A stretch of DNA of 38,929 nt from Clostridiales bacterium (GTDB taxonomy: Bacteria; Bacillota; Clostridia; Lachnospirales; Lachnospiraceae). Under the pieces are notes generated by a model that was given only the letters and a program-made list of their open reading frames with translations, was not told where the DNA came from and searched no databases. The first letter of the stretch is position 1, and each line of letters starts with the position of its first letter. Below, in pieces: positions 1 through 7,526 of the stretch. The DNA is taken from assembly GCA_020859985.1 (NCBI GenBank), contig JAJBVD010000019.1, positions 1-38,929 on the forward strand, in the 5' to 3' direction. The position numbers were made by a program, and so were the translations under genes.

Positions 1-494
1 CGGCCAACATTGAGGCCACCGCTGAGGTAACGGACATCACCACCGCCGTGAGCACCTTCGTGGACGAGAACGGCAATGTGCTGGACGTGGAAGCCATGAC
101 GGACGCCTGGGCGGCTGAGGCTGGCATGACGAAGCGCTACACACTGACCGACGCGGAGCGCCTGGAAGTGGCCCAGGTAATCATGGCCGAGGCTGAGGGC
201 GAGCCCTTCGCGGGCAAGGTGGCCGTGGCCCAGTGTATTCTCCAGGCGTGCGAGGACGACGACCTGCGGCCCGCTGAGGTGCTGGAGCTCTACCAGTATT
301 CAGGCAGGCGGCCGGATCCCTCAGACGAGTGCTACGCAGCCGTGCAGGCCGTTTTCGACTTCGGCTTCATGGCAACCAGCGAGCCGATCAAATACTTCTA
401 CGCGCCGGATATAACCACGAGCGAGTGGTACGAGTCCCTGGTGTATGTAATGACCATAAATAACCACCGATTTTTCAAGGAGGCAGATCAATGA
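1..494 (+). CDS. SleB-like cell-wall hydrolase, 5'-partial
   Basis: The frame is open from base 3, so the gene probably begins before the window. The GTG at 48 has no well-placed ribosome binding site and is only the first internal start candidate. The C-terminal ~120 residues resemble the Hydrolase_2 (SleB-like peptidoglycan hydrolase) family: MAEAEGEP contains the expected catalytic Glu, followed by the conserved AVAQCIL helix and a terminal NHRFF motif. The family cleaves peptidoglycan; here it could act in entry, lysis or remodelling. No signal peptide is visible, but the N-terminus is missing. It overlaps the next gene by ATGA (491-494) and so is translationally coupled to the early operon, an odd place for a lysis enzyme. 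Family assignment is fairly sure, role is not. Confidence 0.7.
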   Translation, partial: ANIEATAEVTDITTAVSTFVDENGNVLDVEAMTDAWAAEAGMTKRYTLTDAERLEVAQVIMAEAEGEPFAGKVAVAQCILQACEDDDLRPAEVLELYQYSGRRPDPSDECYAAVQAVFDFGFMATSEPIKYFYAPDITTSEWYESLVYVMTINNHRFFKEADQ

Positions 495-781
495 CAGACG
501 AAGCGAAGGAAATTATCACGGACACGATCTACGAGATCGGGAACCTCTTCGGCACCCTGATGATCAAAGCGATCGAAGCCGAGCAGGCACGGGCCGAGGC
601 CGAGAAAGACGGGAACACGTGGTACGAAAGCTGGCAGAGAAAAGACAAGGAGCTCAAACAGGCCGACGAGGAAGTGCAAAGACTGGCCGCAGAGCTGACC
701 GCCGCCAACCAGGAGATCGAGAAGCTCCGGGCGGCCACACCATCACAGGAAGGAGATCACGACAATGGGGAAAGCAATTAA
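491..781 (+). CDS. Small coiled-coil phage protein, unknown function
   Basis: A 96-residue acidic protein whose middle and C-terminal parts (about residues 30-80) are rich in Glu, Lys, Ala and Gln with heptad-like spacing, predicting a long coiled coil. I recognise no family. It starts on ATG inside the stop of the hydrolase gene (ATGA overlap, with GGAGG upstream) and its 3' end overlaps the next gene by 17 bases, so it is firmly embedded in the early operon. Its place just upstream of a Gam-like protein and a recombinase suggests, but does not show, an accessory role in DNA metabolism. Confidence 0.6.
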   Translation: MTDEAKEIITDTIYEIGNLFGTLMIKAIEAEQARAEAEKDGNTWYESWQRKDKELKQADEEVQRLAAELTAANQEIEKLRAATPSQEGDHDNGESN

Positions 782-1442
782 ACAGGCGCAGGAAATGGCC
801 GCAGAGGCGGCCCAGGAAAACACCGGGGCCCTCCCTGAAACTGAGGGCGAAGCTCTGGACGTGGAAGCAGCTCCGGCGGCCACGCTGGAGGAAATGGAGG
901 AAATGGACTGGAGCCAGTGGGAAGCGGATCCGGACGACGAGGACGCACCGAAGCCCGCCTGGAGGATCGCCGACGACAGCTGCGCGGACTGGGCCTGCCG
1001 CAAAATCGCGGAGGAACGCGCCGAGCTGAACCGGATCAAGGAGCTGGCCGACAATCAGATCGCGGCCATAGAGTCGAAGGTGGCGGCCACTGAGCGCCGC
1101 TATGAGAACGGCACCCGCTTTTTGACGGGCAAACTCGCGGAATACTTCGGCACCGTGCCGCACAAGGAAACCAAGACGCAGGAAACCTACCGGCTGCTCT
1201 CCGGCACGCTGAAATTCAAGAAGCCGAAGCAGGACATGAAACCCGACAACGACGCGCTGGTGGCCTACCTGAAAGCCTCCGGCAATGCGGACATGATCAA
1301 GACCACCGAGGCACCCAAGTGGGGCGAGTACAAGAAGCGCCTCAAATTCATGGGAAGCAATGTCGTGGACGAAACCACCGGCGAGATCGTCGAGAGCGTG
1401 AAAGTGATCGACACGCCGGGCACCTTCACGGTGGACGTATAA
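765..1442 (+). CDS. Gam-like host-nuclease inhibitor
   Basis: A 225-residue protein. The N-terminal ~65 residues are acidic and low complexity; the rest resembles phage Gam-family (Mu Gam-like) host-nuclease inhibitors, DNA-end-binding proteins. Visible signs are a Trp-Ala-Cys-Arg-Lys helix near residue 85, an ATERRYENGTRFL segment leading a long helix, the block AEYFGTVPHKETKTQETY, and a C-terminal WGEYKKRL stretch. Known Gam proteins dimerise on duplex DNA ends and shield them from RecBCD/AddAB-type exonucleases. The very next genes are an ERF annealing protein and SSB, the usual partners in a phage recombination module. A Gp157-like assignment is the main alternative. Recognition is from memory of the family pattern. 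Confidence 0.6.
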   Translation: MGKAIKQAQEMAAEAAQENTGALPETEGEALDVEAAPAATLEEMEEMDWSQWEADPDDEDAPKPAWRIADDSCADWACRKIAEERAELNRIKELADNQIAAIESKVAATERRYENGTRFLTGKLAEYFGTVPHKETKTQETYRLLSGTLKFKKPKQDMKPDNDALVAYLKASGNADMIKTTEAPKWGEYKKRLKFMGSNVVDETTGEIVESVKVIDTPGTFTVDV

Positions 1443-1452
1443 GGAGGCAGCC

Positions 1453-2307
1453 ATGGCAACAGCAACGAGCAAGGAACCTGCAGCACCAAAGGCCGCAGAA
1501 AAAGACCGGGGCACCCTCTCCCTCCAGCAGAAGTTTGTGGAGCTGAGGAAAGCGATCCCAGGGATCGTCCAGAAAAAGCACAGCGACGGCGTGAAGTACA
1601 AATTCGCGAAGATCTTCGACGTGTACGAGCTGCTCACTCCGGCCATGAATGAGTGGGGCGTCAACTTCGACATAGTGGGCGAGGAAGCCAACCACCACGA
1701 CGCCAACGGCGACGCCCTCTTCTATCACAGCTTCCAGCAGAACACCAGGAACGGGGGCCGCGTGGTGTGGGTATACGAGGCCGACCTCACGATCCGCTGG
1801 ACGAACGCCGACAACCCGGACGAGCACATGGAGGTGACGCTCCACGCGATCGGCACCAACGACGGCGGGCCGGATAAGGCCAAGGGGAGCGCCTGGACGT
1901 ACTGCCTCAAATACTACCTCTTCGAGAAATTCGGCATAGATCAGGGCGACGACGATCCGGACATGGCCGACCATGGAAGCGACGCACCGGCACAAGCCGC
2001 GCAACCGGCCCAGAATGGCCGCCAGACGGCCACAGGAGGCCAGAACGCCGCCGGGGGTAGAAATACCCAGCCACAACCGCAAAACGGCCAGAACGGGCGC
2101 TCTGGCGCGTCACGGGGCCTCTCAGACGCCCAACTCTCCCGCTTGTACCGAAAAGGCGAGGACGTGGGCTGGAGCAGGCAACAGATCGACAGCCGGATCG
2201 CCGAAAAATTCGGGCTCCAGGATCCGCACGGATTGACGCGGGCCCAGTATGACGACATATGCAACCAGTTTGACGCAGCAAAGAACGGAGGACAGAACAA
2301 TGCTTAA
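1453..2307 (+). CDS. erf: ERF-family single-strand annealing recombinase
   Basis: A 284-residue protein. Residues ~15-175 match the ERF superfamily: a helical start (LQQKFVELRKAIPGIVQK), the block KYKFAKIFDVYELLTPAMNE, then beta strands ending in KAKGSAWTYCLKYYLFEKFGI, the signature Gly-Ser-Ala-x-Thr-Tyr segment. ERF proteins form rings on single-stranded DNA and anneal complementary strands during phage recombination and replication. Residues ~180-235 are a Gln/Asn/Ala-rich disordered linker, followed by a small C-terminal domain of about 45 residues. The start has AAGGAGG in front. Its last codons overlap the ssb start, which fits a coupled recombinase/SSB pair. Confidence 0.9.
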   Translation: MATATSKEPAAPKAAEKDRGTLSLQQKFVELRKAIPGIVQKKHSDGVKYKFAKIFDVYELLTPAMNEWGVNFDIVGEEANHHDANGDALFYHSFQQNTRNGGRVVWVYEADLTIRWTNADNPDEHMEVTLHAIGTNDGGPDKAKGSAWTYCLKYYLFEKFGIDQGDDDPDMADHGSDAPAQAAQPAQNGRQTATGGQNAAGGRNTQPQPQNGQNGRSGASRGLSDAQLSRLYRKGEDVGWSRQQIDSRIAEKFGLQDPHGLTRAQYDDICNQFDAAKNGGQNNA

Positions 2308-2662
2308 CCATGTGGAGCTCCTGGGCCGACTCGCCCAGGAACCTGAGACAAGATACACCCAGACCGGCACGCCGGTGGCCAGCTTCGATCTGGCCGTGCA
2401 GGTGCCGAGCCGTGACAAGAACACCCCACCCGACTACATACCGATCGTGTGCTGGGATAAGCAGGCCGAGTTTGTGAACCAGTACCTCACCAAAGGCCGC
2501 CAGATCGTCGTGGAGGGGCGGATCACTACCCGGAAATGGCAGGGAAACGACGGGAAGAACCACAAGGCCGTCGAGGTGACGGCTTCGCGGATCTACTTCG
2601 CGGACAGCAACGGAGGCGGAGGCAATGGCAACAACTACCAGGGCAACGGCTTCATGGACTGA
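2300..2662 (+). CDS. ssb: Single-stranded DNA-binding protein
   Basis: A 120-residue SSB. The ATG at 2300, with GGAGGA just upstream, is chosen over an earlier in-frame start because it gives the canonical SSB beginning (MLNHVELLGRLAQEPETRY). The OB fold spans residues ~1-105 with the conserved FDLAVQ strand, the IPIVCWDKQAEF segment and a VEGRI strand. A short Gly/Asn-rich tail ends in GNGFMD; the usual acidic DDDIPF-like protein-interaction tip is not obvious. It coats ssDNA at forks and presents it to the ERF protein encoded immediately upstream, whose stop codon it overlaps. Confidence 0.92.
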   Translation: MLNHVELLGRLAQEPETRYTQTGTPVASFDLAVQVPSRDKNTPPDYIPIVCWDKQAEFVNQYLTKGRQIVVEGRITTRKWQGNDGKNHKAVEVTASRIYFADSNGGGGNGNNYQGNGFMD

Positions 2663-2670
2663 GAATAAAC

Positions 2671-2725
2671 CGACCGCCGGACGACCGCCGGACAAACTGC
2701 GGACGACCGGCAAACGACCGAAAAA
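2671..2725 (+). repeat. Five tandem 11-bp iteron-like units, upstream cluster
   Basis: Five consecutive 11-bp units are visible: CGACCGCCGGA twice, a degenerate CAAACTGCGGA, then CGACCGGCAAA and CGACCGAAAAA. The 11-bp period is close to one DNA helical turn, so the sites lie on one face. They lie in the gap between ssb and the replisome organizer gene and share their consensus with a second cluster inside that gene, which suggests binding sites for the initiator (origin iterons or autoregulation). Function is inferred; the periodic repeat is directly visible. Confidence 0.6.
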
Positions 2726-2749
2726 CAACCACGGAAGGAGGCACACACC

Positions 2750-3694
2750 ATGGCATGGATCCAGGTACACCAGCAACTAAAAGACCACCGGAAGCTGCTC
2801 ATGGCGGCCGACGAACTGGAAATAGATCCGCCGTACATGCTGGGCCTGCTCGTGTCCTTCTGGCTCTGGGCGCTCGATAACACGCCGAGCGGATCCCTGG
2901 ACGGCGTAAACAGCCGCACGATCGCCAGGGCCGCCCAGTGGAACGGGAACCCGGACGACTTCGTGAACGCGCTCTGTCACGCTGGCCTGATCGACGGAGA
3001 ACCCGGCGAAACCATGGCCCTGCATGACTGGTACGAGTACACCGGGAAGCTGATCGACCAACGGGAGGCGGAGAAAAACCGCTCCCGGAGGCGACGCGCC
3101 GCTGCTCAGGCTGAACCGGCGGACACTTCGCGGACGACCGACAAACGACCGCCGGACGACCGCCGGACGACCGCCGGACAGACCGAGGGCAGACCGCAAA
3201 CCGACCGGGAAACGACCGGAGGCAGACTAGACCAGACTAGACTAGAGAAGAGTAGACAAGATAAGACCAGAGAAGAAGGTGAATCTTCTACGCCTGACGG
3301 CGTACCGGCTGCGGAGCCCGTGCCCTTCGAGGAAATCGTGACACTTTACCACACGACCTGCACCAGCTACCCACGGCTGCGCAATATCAGCGACGGCCGG
3401 AAGAAAGCGATCCGCGCCAGGTGGAAGGAATACAGCCAGAACATCGACACCTTCCGGGAGCTCTTCGAGAAGGCCGAGGCTTCGGCGTTTATGAAGGGCC
3501 GCAACTCCCGCAACTGGACGGCCGACTTCAACTGGCTGATGAAGGCCGACAACATGGCGAAGGTACTCGAAGGCAAATACGACGACACCCAGGCACCCAG
3601 GACGGCACCGGCAGCCGGTGGATCCGGAAAAGTCAACACGCTGGGAGTGCTGGCCGACATTATCGCCAGGGAGGAAGGAGGCGGCCAACTATGA
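2750..3694 (+). CDS. Replisome organizer / replication initiator-like protein
   Basis: A 314-residue protein with the layout of phage replisome organizers. The N-terminal domain (~1-105, AWIQVHQQLKDHRKLLMAADEL onward) resembles the winged-helix domain of phage initiators. A charged, repetitive linker (~110-185) is encoded by 11-bp iteron-like DNA. A C-terminal helical domain (~190-285) includes RARWKEYSQNIDTFRELFEKA and the ADFNWLMKADNMAKVLEGKYDD block typical of such proteins. They bind origin repeats and recruit a helicase loader, and the next gene, overlapping by ATGA, is a loader-like protein. The start is ATG behind AAGGAGG. The family call is good; origin recognition is inference. Confidence 0.75.
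   Translation: MAWIQVHQQLKDHRKLLMAADELEIDPPYMLGLLVSFWLWALDNTPSGSLDGVNSRTIARAAQWNGNPDDFVNALCHAGLIDGEPGETMALHDWYEYTGKLIDQREAEKNRSRRRRAAAQAEPADTSRTTDKRPPDDRRTTAGQTEGRPQTDRETTGGRLDQTRLEKSRQDKTREEGESSTPDGVPAAEPVPFEEIVTLYHTTCTSYPRLRNISDGRKKAIRARWKEYSQNIDTFRELFEKAEASAFMKGRNSRNWTADFNWLMKADNMAKVLEGKYDDTQAPRTAPAAGGSGKVNTLGVLADIIAREEGGGQL
3135..3223 (+). repeat. 11-bp iteron array inside the initiator gene (candidate origin)
   Basis: Eight units follow an 11-bp period with a single extra base: CGACCGACAAA, CGACCGCCGGA three times in exact tandem, CAGACCGAGGG, CAGACCGCAAA, then after one base CGACCGGGAAA and CGACCGGAGGC. Directly downstream (3224-3275) is a purine-rich GACTAGAC/AGAAGAGTAGAC tract, which is A-rich by local standards and could be the unwinding element. 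An origin with iterons inside the initiator coding sequence is known from lambda O and several Gram-positive phages. The repeats are seen; origin function is inferred. Confidence 0.6.
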
Positions 3695-4380
3695 CAAAAG
3701 CGGACGCGGCGCGGCTCGTGGCAATCGTCACAACGGCCTACCCGAACTACGACAAATTCAAGGACAGCCAGGCGATCGAAGCTACGACAAACCTCTGGGC
3801 GACAATGTTTGAGACAGACGATGGCCGGATCGTGGCCCTGGCGCTCAATAAGCACATAGCAACCAGCAAATGGCCGCCGAGCGTGGCCGAGATCCGGGAG
3901 ATCATGCTGGAGATCCAGCACCCCGACCTCATAGCGCCGGACGAAGCCTGGGCGGCCGTGAGCGACCTGCTCTACACCGCCGGAGAATATAACCACGGCG
4001 ACCTAAGCCGCCAGCTCCCGCCACTCGTGGCCCGCGCCGTCGAGACAATCGGCTGGGGCAACCTCTGGGAAATGCACCGGAGCTACTGCGTGGGCGGCAA
4101 GCCTGGCATGGATCGCGTGGCCTTCATGCAGCAGTACACGCCCATGTATGAGCGCGAGAAGCAGCGGGCAATGACTCCGGCCGGGATCACCGCCACGATC
4201 GACAAGGCGGCTGCAGCTATCCCGGACAACGGGCGGCAGCTACTGGAGAGCCGGGAGGCGGCCAGACGGGAACGCGAGGACGACTACCGCAGGCTGACCG
4301 GGAACGACTGGCTCCGGAAGCTCAGCGCGAAGGCAGACACTCAGGCGCTGCCGGACGGGGAAACGGAGGGCAAGGCATGA
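3691..4380 (+). CDS. G39P-like helicase loader
   Basis: A 229-residue protein starting on the ATG that overlaps the initiator stop (ATGA). The first ~75 residues resemble the loader/inhibitor-of-G40P family seen in SPP1-like replication modules: a start with LVAIVTTAYPNYDKF, then ATTNLWATMFETDDGRIV and a short HIATSKWPPSVAEIRE segment. The rest is helical and charged. Known members hold the host or phage replicative helicase in an inactive complex and deliver it to the initiator-bound origin. No replicative helicase gene is visible here, so this phage may load the host DnaB/DnaC. Adjacency to the initiator supports the role. Confidence 0.65.
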   Translation: MTKADAARLVAIVTTAYPNYDKFKDSQAIEATTNLWATMFETDDGRIVALALNKHIATSKWPPSVAEIREIMLEIQHPDLIAPDEAWAAVSDLLYTAGEYNHGDLSRQLPPLVARAVETIGWGNLWEMHRSYCVGGKPGMDRVAFMQQYTPMYEREKQRAMTPAGITATIDKAAAAIPDNGRQLLESREAARREREDDYRRLTGNDWLRKLSAKADTQALPDGETEGKA

Positions 4381-4757
4381 AACTGACACCGATCACTCTC
4401 GCAGAAGCGAAGGACTTCGTGAACCTCCACCACCGGCACAATATAGCACCATGCGGGCATAAATTCAGCATAGGGCTAAAAGACGACAACGACGCACTGA
4501 TCGGTGTCTGCATAGTGGGCCGCCCGATCGCGAGAAACCTCGACGACGGAGAAACCGCTGAAATACTGCGAGTATGCGTACTGGAAGGGAACAGAAACGC
4601 CAATAGCATGTTATATGGCGCTGCCGTCCGAGCCTGCAAGGCCATGGGCTACACCAAAGTGGTTACATACACACTGCCGGAAGAAACCGGAGCAAGCCTT
4701 CGGGCTTCTGGATTCACGCAGGACGGAATGACCAAGAAACGGCCGAAAGGAAGGTAA
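4377..4757 (+). CDS. XF1762-like GNAT acetyltransferase-type protein
   Basis: A 126-residue protein that matches the small phage-encoded XF1762-like family related to GNAT acyltransferases: an N-terminal EAKDFVNLHHRHN block, a central GVCIVGRPIAR strand-loop, EILRVCVLEGNRNANSMLYGAA, which looks like the acetyl-CoA-binding helix region, then KVVTYTLPEETGASLRASGF. The substrate is unknown; phage relatives may modify a protein or a nucleotide. It begins in an ATGA overlap with the loader gene, so it is co-translated. Fold assignment is fairly good, activity unproven. Confidence 0.7.
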   Translation: MKLTPITLAEAKDFVNLHHRHNIAPCGHKFSIGLKDDNDALIGVCIVGRPIARNLDDGETAEILRVCVLEGNRNANSMLYGAAVRACKAMGYTKVVTYTLPEETGASLRASGFTQDGMTKKRPKGR

Positions 4758-4786
4758 AAGAGACGGGGATCCAGCGCGAGCGCTTC

Positions 4787-5035
4787 GTGTTTGTACACCG
4801 GGCCACCTGGGAGAAATACCACGGCCCGATCCCGGAGGGCAAAATGGTGACTTTCCTCGACGGCAACAAGGACAACTGCAACATTGACAACCTCGTGCTC
4901 GTTGACAACGCCGTCAACCTGGAAATGAACCGCCGGGGCCTACGCTTCGACGATCCGGATCTGACAGCCGCAGGCGTGAACGTCTCGAAACTGAGGGTAA
5001 AGGACAGACAAAGGCAAAAGGAGGCAACCACATGA
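4787..5035 (+). CDS. HNH endonuclease, probably N-terminally short or with an unusual start
   Basis: The 82 residues contain an HNH_3-like core: HRATWEKYHGPIPEG, then FLDGNKDNCNIDNLVLV and NLEMNRRGL, as in phage and mobile HNH nucleases. The GTG at 4787 starts right at the core and has no ribosome binding site nearby. The frame is open upstream through the end of the previous gene, and the residues read there (ETGIQRERF) look like genuine HNH sequence, so either translation begins further upstream or the gene has lost its N-terminal half. It may act in packaging, homing or nicking. Its 3' end overlaps the next gene by ATGA. Confidence 0.55.
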   Translation: MFVHRATWEKYHGPIPEGKMVTFLDGNKDNCNIDNLVLVDNAVNLEMNRRGLRFDDPDLTAAGVNVSKLRVKDRQRQKEATT

Positions 5036-5634
5036 GAAAGAAACTGGTTTATATATGCTCCCCCTGCCGGGGAGACATGGAAAAGAACATCACACGGGCC
5101 CAGGGCTACTGCCGGGAGGTGGCCGACCTCTGGCCGGACGTGATCCCGATCGCGCCGCACGTTTACTGCACGCAATTCTATGACGAGAGCATGCCGGAGG
5201 AACGGGCTGCCGGAATGGAAATCGGCCTCGCCCTGCTGAACATATGCGACGAGATCTGGGTGTATGGCATGGCAAATCCCAGCGAGGGCATGGTCCGCGA
5301 GATTGACTTCGCAAAGGAGCACGGGATCCCGATCAGGGACGCGGCCACACTCTACACCGCCAAGCAGGAGGGCGAACCGCAGACCGGAGAGCTTCATGCC
5401 AAGCTGGAACTGATCAGCACCGGCCCGGACTCGGACGAAGTACCGGAAGTCCACATGGACGCGCCATTCCTGGCCGAAGTCATCAAATACCTGCGCCGCA
5501 ATCCTGGCAGGAATTTTGTACTCACGATCGAGGAACAACCAGAGCCGGAAACGCCGGGCCCGTACACCGGAGCGCTGGAAGCTCTGGAGACGGCCAATCT
5601 CCCAGCAGGAACCGGCGACGAGGTGGATCCATGA
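5032..5634 (+). CDS. DUF4406 (nucleoside 2-deoxyribosyltransferase-like) protein
   Basis: A 200-residue protein whose first ~110 residues match DUF4406: it opens with VYICSPCRGDMEKNI (the SP-x-x-G segment), then IPIAPHVYCTQFYDE, EIGLALLNICDEIWVYG and SEGMVREIDFAKEHGIPI. This is the Rossmann-like fold of the nucleoside deoxyribosyltransferase superfamily, and such phage proteins are proposed to handle nucleotides or nucleotide sugars. The C-terminal ~80 residues are a separate, Glu/Pro-rich segment with no recognised domain. It overlaps the HNH gene by ATGA and the resolvase gene likewise. The fold is well supported, the substrate is not. Confidence 0.75.
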   Translation: MRKKLVYICSPCRGDMEKNITRAQGYCREVADLWPDVIPIAPHVYCTQFYDESMPEERAAGMEIGLALLNICDEIWVYGMANPSEGMVREIDFAKEHGIPIRDAATLYTAKQEGEPQTGELHAKLELISTGPDSDEVPEVHMDAPFLAEVIKYLRRNPGRNFVLTIEEQPEPETPGPYTGALEALETANLPAGTGDEVDP

Positions 5635-6248
5635 GCTGGGAGAACGCGCCAGGAAAGAACGCTGAGGGCTACCGGGATCCGACAGCTTCCGCAGCCCTGG
5701 CAAACGTCCAGCGCAGCCAGAGGGGGCTCCAGAGCAAACGGGCCGGGGAACAATTCGAGAACATGATCGCCGCCAGCCTGGAGTGGTACAGAGACAAGGG
5801 CTGGGCCCGCGTGGAGAAAACACCGGAGCCCATGCGGCCACTCAGACCGCCGAACCGGCAGGGACAATTCCTGGCATGTTACACAAAGGCCGGGCAACCT
5901 GACTTCAAGGGCACCCTCTCCGGTGGCCGCTCCGTCATATTCGAGGCGAAGCACACCGACAGCGACCGGATCGAGTACGGACGGCTCACACAGGAGCAGA
6001 TCGAAAGCCTGACCGAGCACCACCGCCTGGGCGCTGCTGCCTTCATCATGGTGAGCTTCGGCCTGGTGGACTTCTACCGGGTGCCCTGGGAAGTATGGCG
6101 CGACATGAAGCAGATCTACGGCCGGAAGCATATCAAACAGCCGGAGCTCGAACCGTACCGGGTGCAATATATCGCGGGAGTGATCAAGCTCCTGGAGGGC
6201 ATAGAGCTGACATACGGAGAAACGGAGGCAGACAATGAAGAAATGTGA
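5631..6248 (+). CDS. RecU-like Holliday junction resolvase
   Basis: A 205-residue protein resembling RecU-type resolvases. An N-terminal segment RGLQSKRAGEQFENMIAASL is followed by QPDFKG (Asp at ~91), GRSVIFEAKHT (Glu at ~105 and Lys at ~107) and LTQEQIESLTEHHRLGAAAF. This is the D-x(n)-E-x-K metal-dependent nuclease core followed by the helix typical of RecU. It would cut four-way junctions produced during phage recombination and trim DNA before packaging. It starts in the overlap with the DUF4406 gene and extends over the start of the next small gene. Confidence 0.82.
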   Translation: MSWENAPGKNAEGYRDPTASAALANVQRSQRGLQSKRAGEQFENMIAASLEWYRDKGWARVEKTPEPMRPLRPPNRQGQFLACYTKAGQPDFKGTLSGGRSVIFEAKHTDSDRIEYGRLTQEQIESLTEHHRLGAAAFIMVSFGLVDFYRVPWEVWRDMKQIYGRKHIKQPELEPYRVQYIAGVIKLLEGIELTYGETEADNEEM

Positions 6249-6474
6249 GCATTGCAAGGGATCGCCGCTGGCACCGAGGGCGACGTGCCAGATCATGAGC
6301 AGGATCCTGATCAATAAGACCACCGGCGAGCCGATCACGGCCCGCATGGATAAAGAAACCACCAGGAACATGTGCCGGGAAGGCGGCGAGGACTGCCCGA
6401 TCCTCGACCTCCTGGAGAACCCGGAACCCATGACAGAAAACGGCCTGCTCGTGCCTACCTTCGCGCAGGCGTGA
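6235..6474 (+). CDS. Small Cys-containing phage protein, unknown
   Basis: A 79-residue protein opening with KKCEHCKG, a Cys-x-x-Cys pair. Further cysteines lie near residues 18, 47 and 54, so a small zinc-binding fold is possible. No family is recognised. It overlaps the 3' end of the resolvase gene by 14 bases and has GGAGG-like sequence before the ATG. The reading frame is compact and its codon use is like its neighbours, supporting a real gene. Confidence 0.55.
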   Translation: MKKCEHCKGSPLAPRATCQIMSRILINKTTGEPITARMDKETTRNMCREGGEDCPILDLLENPEPMTENGLLVPTFAQA

Positions 6475-6496
6475 CGGGCCAGAAAGGAGCACACAC

Positions 6497-6976
6497 ATGA
6501 ACAAAGCACTGCTGAGCAGCCAGAACATGAACTGGTGCACACCGCTGGACTTTTTCGAGGAACTGGATCACGAGTTTCACTTCGATCTGGATCCTGCCGC
6601 AACCGAAAAGAGCGCCAAGTGTGCGAAATACTACACGCCGGAGGACGACGGCCTCAAAAAAGACTGGGGGGGGTATCGCGTATTCTGCAACCCGCCCTAC
6701 GGCCGCCAGATCCAGGACTGGGTGCAGAAGGGCTACGAGGAAAGCCAGAAACCCGGCACGCTCGTTGTTATGCTCATACCGGCCCGGACGGACACCCAAT
6801 ACTTCCACGACTACATACTCCGGGGCAAGGCCGACGAAGTACGGTTCCTGCGCGGGAGGCTCAAATTCACAGACGAGGAAGGCAACTCAAAGGACGCCGC
6901 ACCGTTTCCCTCTGCCGTTATTATATGGCGGAGCGCTGACATGAAGGAAGGAGGCACAAAATGGGCGCGAACATGA
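6497..6976 (+). CDS. Phage Dam-type N6-adenine methyltransferase
   Basis: A 159-residue protein of the phage_dam family. It begins with the usual MNWCTPLDFFEELD segment, has FDLDPAATEKSAKC (the cofactor-binding side) and the catalytic NPPY at about 65-68, followed by LVVMLIPARTDTQYFHDYI and a C-terminal RFLRGRLKF. Relatives methylate adenine in GATC. GATC appears strongly over-represented in this window, which is consistent. Methylation could protect phage DNA or mark its origin and packaging sites. An AAAGGAG precedes the ATG. The 3' end overlaps the next gene by 16 bases. Confidence 0.88.
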   Translation: MNKALLSSQNMNWCTPLDFFEELDHEFHFDLDPAATEKSAKCAKYYTPEDDGLKKDWGGYRVFCNPPYGRQIQDWVQKGYEESQKPGTLVVMLIPARTDTQYFHDYILRGKADEVRFLRGRLKFTDEEGNSKDAAPFPSAVIIWRSADMKEGGTKWART

Positions 6977-7260
6977 CAACCAAAGAAACCAGGAAAGCCA
7001 GCTACGAGGCCGTGCTGCCGAAAACAAAAGACCGCAGCCGCCTGATCCTCGAAACGCTCGGCACCCGCTCCATGACCGTGAGTGAGATCACCGACGAGCT
7101 GGTGGCGGCTGGCCGGATCCCATACTACAACCGCAACTACGTGGCACCGAGGCTCTCGGAGCTCAAAGACATGGGGATCGTGGAAACCTGCGGCCGCCGC
7201 AAGTCCACACGCTCAGACGCCACCGAGGCCGTGTGGCGCAGGAAGGAGGCCACACCATGA
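6961..7260 (+). CDS. Small winged-helix-like protein
   Basis: A 99-residue protein. After a charged start come LILETLGTRSMTVSEITDELVAA, NYVAPRLSELKDMGIVETCG and a basic tail, which reads as a winged-helix: helix, helix, recognition helix (the VAPRLSEL stretch), wing. This looks like a small DNA-binding regulator. ATG 6961 has AGGAGG six bases upstream; a second ATG at 6973 is less well placed. It is embedded between overlapping genes. The target is unknown. Confidence 0.6.
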   Translation: MGANMTTKETRKASYEAVLPKTKDRSRLILETLGTRSMTVSEITDELVAAGRIPYYNRNYVAPRLSELKDMGIVETCGRRKSTRSDATEAVWRRKEATP

Positions 7261-7526
7261 GGCAGACAATGGACGTTAAAACCTGCCGGAGCTGCGGGGC
7301 TCCGATCGTCTGGATCCGCACCAGAACCGGGCGGCCAATGCCGTGCGACGCGAAGGCCGTCAACTACCTGACAAAACCGGGAGGGCCTGACAAGATCGTG
7401 ACGCCCGCCGGGGACGTCATATCCTGCGAGATCGTTCACTCTCCGGCCGAGGCAACCGGCTGGGGCTATATTCCACACTGGAGTACCTGCAACGATCCGG
7501 ACAAATTCAGAAGGAGGAACAAATAA
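7257..7526 (+). CDS. Small zinc-ribbon-like phage protein
   Basis: An 89-residue protein. The ATG at 7257, overlapping the previous stop (ATGA) with GGAGG upstream, is preferred to an earlier in-frame start. It opens with KTCRSCGAPIVWIRT, a Cys-x-x-Cys knuckle followed by a TGRPMPCDAK block that is typical of small phage zinc-ribbon proteins; a second metal-binding half near CNDPDKFRRR is incomplete. Function is unknown. Confidence 0.6.
   Translation: MRQTMDVKTCRSCGAPIVWIRTRTGRPMPCDAKAVNYLTKPGGPDKIVTPAGDVISCEIVHSPAEATGWGYIPHWSTCNDPDKFRRRNK

Noticed and set aside
3135-3223. CRISPR array
   Set aside because: The units are 11 bp in direct tandem without unique spacers.
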